This document shows positions 22,393 to 27,468 of a stretch of DNA of 27,468 nt, piece by piece. The translations under genes were made by a program, and so were the position numbers. Position 1 is the first letter of the stretch. Each line of letters starts with the position of its first letter. The notes beneath the pieces were generated by a model that ran no database searches, was not told where the DNA came from, and saw only the letters and a program-made list of their open reading frames with translations. Source of the DNA: Fibrobacter sp. UBA4375 (GTDB lineage Bacteria > Fibrobacterota > Fibrobacteria > Fibrobacterales > Fibrobacteraceae); NCBI GenBank assembly GCA_002391195.1, contig DGRZ01000061.1:1-27468 (forward strand), read 5' to 3'.

Positions 22393-22446
22393 TTGCCAAA
22401 ACAGATGAATATTTCTATATATGAAAATATGAATGATTGTTCATAT
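22393..22446 (+). promoter_or_regulatory. arsR/smtB promoter with overlapping metalloregulator operator
   Basis: TTGCCA (22393-22398), a 17-bp spacer and TATATA (22416-22421) make a good -35/-10 pair. Seven bases later comes ATG at 22429. The operator ATATGAA-TGATTG-TTCATAT (22427-22446) has perfect 7-bp arms and the TGAA-N6-TTCA core known for SmtB/ArsR sites, and it covers the expected transcription start. This arrangement fits autorepression. Confidence 0.75.
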
Positions 22447-22752
22447 AATGACGGGCCGCTTTCATTGGACACACTTTTTGAGCTGTCCGAATTCTTCAAG
22501 TTTTTTGGGGATACCACCCGTATCCGCATTATCGAGATTCTTCTTTCGGGGGAGATTTCGGTAAACGAGATTGCGGAAAAACTGCAACTGGGGCAGTCGG
22601 CGGTAAGCCACCAGCTCCGGATCTTGAGAACGGCAGGTCTTGTGAAACCCCGTAGGGTAGGGCGCACCGTTTTCTACGCCCTGGACGACGAACATATCGG
22701 CCTGATTTTCAATACGGGCCTTGCACACATTATGCACAAGAAGGGAGTGTAA
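22429..22752 (+). CDS. ArsR/SmtB family metal-sensing repressor (zinc-type)
   Basis: Small winged-helix repressor that leaves DNA when it binds metal; 107 residues from 22429. Motifs: FFKFFGDTTRIRIIEILL, the recognition region NEIAEKLQLGQSAVSHQLRILRTAGLV, and a wing with RRVGRTVFYAL. Near the C-terminus LDDEHIGLIFNTGLAHIMH matches the alpha-5 pattern D-x-H-x10-H-x2-H of SmtB/CzrA-type zinc sensors. The frame is open further upstream to ATGs at 22405 and 22330, but these precede the promoter's -10 or lie in site E. I prefer 22429, where the ATG falls at the expected transcript start, so the mRNA may be leaderless. The stop is 1 base before the permease ATG. A TTG start at 22465 cannot be excluded. 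Confidence 0.88.
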   Translation: MNDCSYNDGPLSLDTLFELSEFFKFFGDTTRIRIIEILLSGEISVNEIAEKLQLGQSAVSHQLRILRTAGLVKPRRVGRTVFYALDDEHIGLIFNTGLAHIMHKKGV

Positions 22753-22753
22753 A

Positions 22754-24187
22754 ATGCCTGACTTTGCCGAAATAGTTGAGAAGTTCTTTTGGCAATTTGT
22801 AACGCTTTTTTCAGAGATGGCCCCGTTTTTGCTGCTGGGCTTTCTGCTGGCGGGAATCCTCCATGTGTGGGTGCCAAACCACCTGTACGTGCCGAAAATT
22901 TCCAAGCCGAATTTCAAGTCGGTGCTTTGGTCGGCCCTGTTCGGTGTGCCGCTCCCTATATGCAGTTGCGGCGTGATTCCCACCTCCATTGCACTCCGGC
23001 GGGAAGGGGCCAGCAAGGGGGCCAGCGTTAGTTTCTTGATTTCGACTCCGGCTACGGGTGTTGACTCCATTTTGGCGACCTATTCGCTTTTAGGCGGACC
23101 TTTTGCGGTGCTTCGCCCCATTGCTGCCTTTGTGACGGCTATGCTTGGCGGTGTGTTCACGAATTTGGTGACCAAAAACGAGCCGGAAACAGGTGTTGCG
23201 GTCTTCGGAGAATCTCATGAGCATGAACACCACGGTCATGAGCATTGCGACTGTGAAGAGGGCCGTTGCTCTTGCGGGCATGAAGACCCTGACCGTCATG
23301 AAAAGGCGTCTTTTGCGCAAAAGGTCAAAGGGACTTTTGAATACGGCTTTGTGAACATGGTGGGGGACGTGAGCAAGTGGCTTGTTATAGGTTTGTTGCT
23401 GGGGGCGTTGATCGCTGCGTTCGTTCCTGATGATTTCTTCTTGTTCCTGCACGAATACCCGCTGCTTTGCATGCTGGTGGTGCTGGTACTTGCCATGCCC
23501 ATGTACACTTGCGCCACGGGTTCTATCCCTCTGGCCTTGGCCCTGGTTGAAAAAGGTATTACGCCGGGAGCAGCCCTGGTGCTATTGATGGCGGGACCTG
23601 CCACGAGTATAGCCAGTATGCTGGTGGTGGGTAAGGCCTTTGGCAAGCGGACCCTTGCCGCCTATCTGGGGTCCATCGCCTTCGGGGCCATGTTCTTTGG
23701 CTTTGTCGTAGATACGTTTTTTATGGATACCTTCCTTTCTGCCATGCTCCCTCACGGTTCTGCAGAATGCCACGGGCATGGGGCGCTGGGCCTGTTTGAT
23801 TACGCTTGCGCGTTGCTCTTGGCGGCGCTCATGATTTATGCGAAGTTTGCCCACAAGGGTTGTGGTTGCCATGGCGGTTGTTGCGAATGCGGGCACGAGC
23901 ATGAGTGCGGTTGCGATGAGCATGACCACTGCGATTGCGAACACGAACATTCTCATGATCACGAGGAACGCGTCGTATGTTTTTATCGTGTAAACGGCAT
24001 GACCTGTAGCCACTGCAAGGCCTGTGTGGAGAAGGCGGTCCGGTTGTTGGACGGTGTGGAATCCGCTGTCGCCGACGTGGCCCGCAAGGAACTCCGTGTG
24101 GAATGGCACGACGAGCACGATGTGGACGAATCAGCCCTGAAAAAGGCTATTGAAGACGCCGGATTCGAATTCGGCGGACAAGTTTGA
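22754..24187 (+). CDS. SO_0444-type Cu/Zn efflux permease with His/Cys-rich loops and fused HMA domain
   Basis: Inner-membrane permease of the ArsP/DUF318-related SO_0444 group, expected to export zinc or copper; 477 residues. Start at 22754 follows AAGGGAGTG. About eight membrane segments are visible. A Cys motif PLPICSCGVIP (C70, C72) lies in the first half and MPMYTCATGSIPLAL in the second, a repeated two-half layout. A His/Cys/Asp/Glu-rich loop (about 154-182) and a second long one (about 376-405, many HEH, CGC and CDCEHEH units) look metal-binding. The last 70 residues are an HMA domain with GMTCSHC and a beta-alpha-beta pattern ending AIEDAGFEF. It is coupled to the upstream zinc-sensor repressor, which supports a metal resistance operon. 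The metal is inferred. Confidence 0.88.
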   Translation: MPDFAEIVEKFFWQFVTLFSEMAPFLLLGFLLAGILHVWVPNHLYVPKISKPNFKSVLWSALFGVPLPICSCGVIPTSIALRREGASKGASVSFLISTPATGVDSILATYSLLGGPFAVLRPIAAFVTAMLGGVFTNLVTKNEPETGVAVFGESHEHEHHGHEHCDCEEGRCSCGHEDPDRHEKASFAQKVKGTFEYGFVNMVGDVSKWLVIGLLLGALIAAFVPDDFFLFLHEYPLLCMLVVLVLAMPMYTCATGSIPLALALVEKGITPGAALVLLMAGPATSIASMLVVGKAFGKRTLAAYLGSIAFGAMFFGFVVDTFFMDTFLSAMLPHGSAECHGHGALGLFDYACALLLAALMIYAKFAHKGCGCHGGCCECGHEHECGCDEHDHCDCEHEHSHDHEERVVCFYRVNGMTCSHCKACVEKAVRLLDGVESAVADVARKELRVEWHDEHDVDESALKKAIEDAGFEFGGQV

Positions 24188-24227
24188 GCAGCCAGTCTTA
24201 AACCGTCTTGACTGCCAACCCCCGATT

Positions 24228-24260
24228 GTCATGCCCGCCTTGTGCGGGCATCTCCTTTTC
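24228..24260. repeat. REP-like palindrome, copy 1 (possible terminator)
   Basis: TTGTCATGCCCGC-CTTGT-GCGGGCATCTCC: 8-bp stem ATGCCCGC/GCGGGCAT at 24231-24238 and 24244-24251, then a T-rich stretch. Same GTCATNCCCG...CGGGNATC form as the elements near 26535 and 26594. It lies 41 bases past the permease stop and may also terminate that transcript. Confidence 0.7.
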
Positions 24261-24292
24261 TTCCTGCAATAAAAATTATATTATCCCTCGTT

Positions 24293-25372
24293 ATGCACAT
24301 CCGTATTACCACAGAGACCAAGAACCGCCTGCTCCGCTTTTACAGGAACAAGCGGGCCTTCGTGTCGCTGGTGGTGCTGGTGGTGGCCTACCTCCTTTCA
24401 CTGACAAGCCCCTGGACGGTAAACGACGAACCGCTGTACCTGAAGTATAACGGCAAGAGCTATTTTCCGGCCTTCGTGCGTTACAGCGAACAGGAATTTG
24501 GCGGTGACTACCAGACCGAAGCGGATTACGGCAAGCTTTTTGCCGACGTTCGTGAATGCGAAGAAGAAGCGGCGGAAGGCTACACGAAGGCAGGGGGCTG
24601 TCCCGAGATGTGGGCTTTGATGCCACCCATTGCCCATGATCCTTTGAAGGCGGACTTGACTGAAGAAGGCGCTCCGCCATTTGCCCCCAGTTCCCGCCAT
24701 TGGCTTGGTACCGACAGTAACGGTCGCGATGTGCTTGCCCGCCTGATTCACGGGTTCCGCATTTGTATTTCGTTCAGCCTGTTTCTCACTATTCTTGGGA
24801 CTTTCCTCGGCATTGTCATTGGCGGTATCCAGGGGTATCTGGGCAAGTTCTGGGATACTGGAATGCAGCGCATGATCGAAATCTGGTCGTCGCTCCCCAT
24901 GCTCTACATCGTGATTTTGATCGGGAGCATTTATGGCCGAAGTTTCTGGTTGTTGATTGTGATTATGGCGGCTTTCAACTGGATTTCATTAAGCTATTAC
25001 ATGCGCGGCGAATTTCTGAAGCTCCGCAACATGACCTATGTGCAGTCGGCAAAGGTCCTGGGCCTTGGGCACAGGCATATCTTTTTCAAGGAAATCTTGC
25101 CAAACGCGTTGACCCCTGTGGTGACGTTATTCCCCTTTACCTTGATTGGCGGTATCGGAAGCCTGACATCCCTTGATTTTTTGGGCTTTGGGCTGCAACC
25201 GCCTACGCCCAGCTGGGGAGAACTCATGAGCCAGGGGTTGAACAATCTTTATGCGCCGTGGATATCTGTAAGCACCGTCGCTGCACTTTTCATTACGCTG
25301 TTGCTCACCACCTTTGTGGGAGAGGGCGTCCGGGATGCTATGGATCCGAAGTCGGGAGACCGGTATGAATAG
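24293..25372 (+). CDS. yejE: Peptide ABC transporter permease, YejE-like
   Basis: Inner-membrane permease of the peptide/microcin C-type ABC importer family; 359 residues from the ATG at 24293. It resembles YejE through its full length: an N-terminal segment NKRAFVSLVVLVVAYLLSL, the periplasmic block NDEPLYLKYNGKSYFPAF and YSEQEFGGDYQTEADY, then HWLGTDSNGRDVLARLIHGFRISI-like entry to the BPD domain. The EAA-type cytoplasmic loop is near KVLGLGHRHIFFKEILPNA, and LTSLDFLGFGLQPPTPSWGEL follows. No Shine-Dalgarno is visible before 24293; TATATTAT lies 9-16 bases upstream. The upstream ATG at 24242 sits in the REP-like hairpin and is unlikely. The usual partners (binding protein YejA, permease YejB) are not in the window. 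Confidence 0.9.
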   Translation: MHIRITTETKNRLLRFYRNKRAFVSLVVLVVAYLLSLTSPWTVNDEPLYLKYNGKSYFPAFVRYSEQEFGGDYQTEADYGKLFADVRECEEEAAEGYTKAGGCPEMWALMPPIAHDPLKADLTEEGAPPFAPSSRHWLGTDSNGRDVLARLIHGFRICISFSLFLTILGTFLGIVIGGIQGYLGKFWDTGMQRMIEIWSSLPMLYIVILIGSIYGRSFWLLIVIMAAFNWISLSYYMRGEFLKLRNMTYVQSAKVLGLGHRHIFFKEILPNALTPVVTLFPFTLIGGIGSLTSLDFLGFGLQPPTPSWGELMSQGLNNLYAPWISVSTVAALFITLLLTTFVGEGVRDAMDPKSGDRYE

Positions 25373-25453
25373 TGTGTAATGAGAAATGTGAGATTAAGAA
25401 AGTCTCTTCCAAAAGGAAGATTTCACATTCCACAATCCATATCTCATGCTTCG

Positions 25454-25502
25454 CACTAACCACTAACCACCAACCACTAACCACCAACCACTAACCACTG
25501 AC
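25454..25502. repeat. Tandem heptamer array CACYAAC x7 before the ABC ATPase start
   Basis: Seven consecutive 7-bp units: CACTAAC, CACTAAC, CACCAAC, CACTAAC, CACCAAC, CACTAAC, CACTGAC, ending one base before the ATG at 25504. It fills the place where a Shine-Dalgarno would be expected. Upstream (25380-25440) is a partly symmetric stretch with CTTCC-AAAA-GGAAG and AATGTGA/TCACATT arms. Confidence 0.9.
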
Positions 25503-25503
25503 C

Positions 25504-26496
25504 ATGTCACACCTGCTTGATATAAACGACCTGTCCGTCGCATTCGGTCATCACAAAAATGGTGAACCGGCGGCAACACCCGTCCAGGTGACAGACCGGA
25601 TCAGCTTTTATATTGACGACGGTGAATTTTTTGCTTTGGTGGGGGAGTCCGGTTGCGGCAAGAGCGTTACCGCCATGGCCATTTTGCGGCTCTTGCCCAC
25701 GCCTTCGGCGAAGGTGGTCGGAGGCTCTGTGCTGTTGCGTCGTGATGGCGGTGAAACGGTTGACCTGACTAAAATTTCCCTGAAGGAGATGCAGCGGGTT
25801 CGCGGTTCCGAAATATCCTGTATTTTTCAGGAGCCCATGCAGGCCTTGAATCCGGTACTGACTATCAAGAAACAGCTCCTGGAAGTGTTCAAGTTCTGCG
25901 AAAGGAAGTGCGCCGATCCCATGTCCGAAATCCGGAACATGCTTGCTCTGGCGGGCTTCAAGGACATTGACCGCGTGCTGGATTCGTACCCTCACGAGCT
26001 TTCGGGCGGCATGCTCCAGCGTATCTGCATTGTGATGGCGCTGCTCCCGAAACCCAAGCTGATTATCGCCGACGAGCCTACTACGGCCCTGGATGTGACT
26101 GTCCAGGCACAGGTTCTTGCGGTGCTGAAGGACTTGGCCAAAACTACGGGGACGGCGGTACTCCTGATTACCCACAACATGGGAATTGTTTCTCAGTATG
26201 CAGAACGCATGGCTGTGATGTATGCCGGCCGTGTTGTTGAGATAGGGGCCACTAACGAGGTTATCTCTTCGCCTATGCACCCCTATACCCGAGGGCTCCT
26301 CTCGGCCATTCCCGAAAGCCACGAAGATCTTGGAACCCTGCGCTCTATTCCGGGCCAGGTGCCCCATGCCAGGGTTTTTGTACAGGGTTGCCGCTTTGCG
26401 GACCGCTGCGAATTGTGCGACAGGCCTTGCCTAACGGCTGAAGTCCCGCCTTGCGTCAAGGTCGGCACCCACGAAGCCTACTGTTTCAAGATTTAA
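25504..26496 (+). CDS. Peptide ABC transporter ATP-binding protein, OppD/DppD-like
   Basis: Cytoplasmic ATPase subunit that powers oligopeptide or dipeptide import; 330 residues, one nucleotide-binding domain. Walker A GESGCGKS (47-54), Q-loop FQEPMQALNP, signature LSGGMLQR (166-173), Walker B LIIADEPT (186-193) and H-loop THN. The C-terminal region PYTRGLLSAIPE, RSIPGQVP and the Cys-containing GCRFADRCELCDRPC belongs to the oligo_HPY extension of OppD/OppF proteins. It lies 131 bases after yejE, probably in the same pathway. The second ATPase (OppF-like) is absent: lysS follows. The 5' region lacks a ribosome binding site and carries the heptamer array. Confidence 0.92.
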   Translation: MSHLLDINDLSVAFGHHKNGEPAATPVQVTDRISFYIDDGEFFALVGESGCGKSVTAMAILRLLPTPSAKVVGGSVLLRRDGGETVDLTKISLKEMQRVRGSEISCIFQEPMQALNPVLTIKKQLLEVFKFCERKCADPMSEIRNMLALAGFKDIDRVLDSYPHELSGGMLQRICIVMALLPKPKLIIADEPTTALDVTVQAQVLAVLKDLAKTTGTAVLLITHNMGIVSQYAERMAVMYAGRVVEIGATNEVISSPMHPYTRGLLSAIPESHEDLGTLRSIPGQVPHARVFVQGCRFADRCELCDRPCLTAEVPPCVKVGTHEAYCFKI

Positions 26497-26530
26497 TTTT
26501 CCCTTAAACTGTTGTTTCCGCGATTTATAT

Positions 26531-26565
26531 TGTCATTCCCGCGAAAGCGGGAATCTTCTATTTTT
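26531..26565. repeat. REP-like palindrome, copy 2 (possible terminator)
   Basis: TGTCATTCCCGC-GAAA-GCGGGAATC: 8-bp stem ATTCCCGC/GCGGGAAT (26535-26542, 26547-26554) closed by a GAAA tetraloop and followed by TTCTATTTTT. It lies 38 bases after the ATPase stop and may terminate that transcript. Confidence 0.75.
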
Positions 26566-26589
26566 GAAGGGTTTATACCCTAATAAAAG

Positions 26590-26618
26590 GGAGATGCCCG
26601 ACTGGATCGGGCATGACG
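26590..26618. repeat. REP-like palindrome, copy 3 (inverted relative to copies 1 and 2)
   Basis: ATGCCCGA (26594-26601), loop CTGGA, TCGGGCAT (26607-26614), then GACG. On the minus strand it reads GTCATGCCCGA...TCGGGCATC, the same form as copies 1 and 2. Forty bases from copy 2, in opposite orientation. Confidence 0.7.
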
Positions 26619-26668
26619 TAGAGATGAAATTTCTAAATTTTCGCCGTAAAAATTTAAAGGATCCTATT

Positions 26669-27468
26669 ATGGCAATGCAAGACATGAATGACCAGGTGCA
26701 GGCTCGCCTCGCGAAGCTTGCGAAGTTCAAGGAAATGGGTGTGGAGGCTTATCCGCACAAGTTTAACCGTACGCACGATTCCAAGGTTTTGAAAGAAAAC
26801 AAGGCTGCCCTGATGGCGTCTGGTGAAGAAGTTGCTTTTGCTGGCCGCGTGGTTCGCTTTAACCGTAAGGGAAAGATGTGCTTTATGCACCTGAAGGATC
26901 GCTATGGCCGCTTGCAGGTGGTGGTCGCCCGCGACGAAGTGGGCGAGGAGAACTACGAAATCGTCAAGATGACCGACTTGGGTGACTTTATCGGCGTGAA
27001 TGGCTTCATGTTCGAAACCCAGACGGGCGAATACTCCGTGCACGTGAAGAAGGTGACCATGCTCAGTAAGGCTGTGCGCCCGCTTCCGGTGGCCAAGGAA
27101 AAGGTGGACGAGAACGGCAACAAGGTGGTGTTCAACGAATTTGCCGACGTGGATACCCGCTACCGTCAGCGTTACATCGACATGGCCTTGAACGACGATG
27201 TGAAGGAAGTCTTCATCAAGCGTTTCAAAATTCTGCAGGCTATCCGCGAATACCTCATCGAAAAGGGATTCATCGAAGTCGAAACTCCGACGCTCCAGCC
27301 GATTTACGGCGGCGCGAACGCCCGTCCGTTCACCACGCACCACAACGCCTGCGACATGACGCTCTACCTGCGGGTGGCTCCGGAACTCTACCTCAAGCGC
27401 TGCATCGTGGGCGGCATGGAAAAGGTTTTCGAATTCTCCAAGAACTTCCGTAACGAAGGCATGGACCG
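26669..27468 (+). CDS. lysS: Lysyl-tRNA synthetase, class II (C-terminus beyond window)
   Basis: Charges tRNA-Lys with lysine in the cytoplasm. The first 266 residues are present and the frame is open to the window edge. Start at 26669 follows AAAGGATCCTATT. The N-terminal anticodon-binding OB-fold contains EVAFAGRVVRFNRKGKMCFMHLKDRYGRLQVVVARDEVG. It is followed by RYRQRYIDMALN and class II motif 1, IEVETPTLQPIYGGANARPFTT. The catalytic region continues with LYLRVAPELYLKRCIVGG and FEFSKNFRNEGMD, the motif 2 strand with the class II FRNEG signature. It appears to be transcribed alone, downstream of two REP-like palindromes. Confidence 0.95.
   Translation, partial: MAMQDMNDQVQARLAKLAKFKEMGVEAYPHKFNRTHDSKVLKENKAALMASGEEVAFAGRVVRFNRKGKMCFMHLKDRYGRLQVVVARDEVGEENYEIVKMTDLGDFIGVNGFMFETQTGEYSVHVKKVTMLSKAVRPLPVAKEKVDENGNKVVFNEFADVDTRYRQRYIDMALNDDVKEVFIKRFKILQAIREYLIEKGFIEVETPTLQPIYGGANARPFTTHHNACDMTLYLRVAPELYLKRCIVGGMEKVFEFSKNFRNEGMD

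Noticed and set aside
22330..22428. N-terminal extension of the ArsR protein starting inside site E
   Set aside because: It would put the start upstream of a good -35/-10 pair and inside the palindrome; the added residues do not look like an ArsR domain and no Shine-Dalgarno precedes them.
25454..25502. CRISPR-like array
   Set aside because: The units are 7 bp with no spacers; it is a simple tandem repeat.
26497..26668. T-box or lysine riboswitch before lysS
   Set aside because: The region holds only two short REP-like palindromes; no T-box sequence or lysine riboswitch core could be seen and it is too short for the latter.

Overview
The window looks like a chromosomal segment of a Fibrobacter (F. 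succinogenes or a close relative). Reasons: secreted glycoside hydrolases built as catalytic domain + CBM6 + a short basic C-terminal module (the arrangement described in F. succinogenes as FPm-1, for example in the CE6 esterase Axe6B), a regulator of the TIGR02147/DUF4423 family that is typical of Fibrobacter, and lipoproteins with Ser/Thr/Asp-rich linkers. This assignment is by recognition; no search was run.

Layout. 1-2701 (minus strand): an endoglucanase-like GH5 gene cut by the window edge, overlapping pgpA (lipid phosphatase), then hflX (ribosome-associated GTPase). 2771-20036: a xylan-degradation locus. It holds two tandem GH10 xylanases, a plus-strand CE1-type esterase, a GH27 alpha-galactosidase, a GH43 enzyme (subfamily 12-like), a CE6 acetyl xylan esterase, a CE1-type lipoprotein esterase, a GH30 glucuronoxylanase-like enzyme and a second GH43 (arabinofuranosidase-like). 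20146-22273: a lipoprotein with a jelly-roll, probably glycan-binding, C-terminal domain, and a TIGR02147-type DNA-binding protein. 22429-24187 (plus): a SmtB/ArsR zinc-sensor gene and a Cu/Zn efflux permease with a fused HMA domain. 24293-26496: yejE-like and oppD/dppD-like ABC transporter genes. 26669-end: lysS, cut by the window edge.

How the genes fit together. Endoxylanases (GH10 x2, GH30) cut the backbone, GH43 enzymes remove arabinose or xylose, CE1 and CE6 esterases remove feruloyl and acetyl groups, and GH27 removes galactose. CBM6 modules bind substrate. The conserved C-terminal module on five of these proteins resembles a type IX secretion sorting tail. The main unexplained structure is a palindromic motif with 11-bp core GAYAAWTTRTC. 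It occurs six times, always in the 5' region of a hydrolase transcription unit or of the TIGR02147 gene itself. I propose it as the operator of a local xylan regulon controlled by that protein, with the adjacent lipoprotein as a possible surface partner.

No gene-free stretch exceeds 300 bases; the longest is 6667-6928. I saw no tRNA, rRNA, CRISPR array or insertion sequence.
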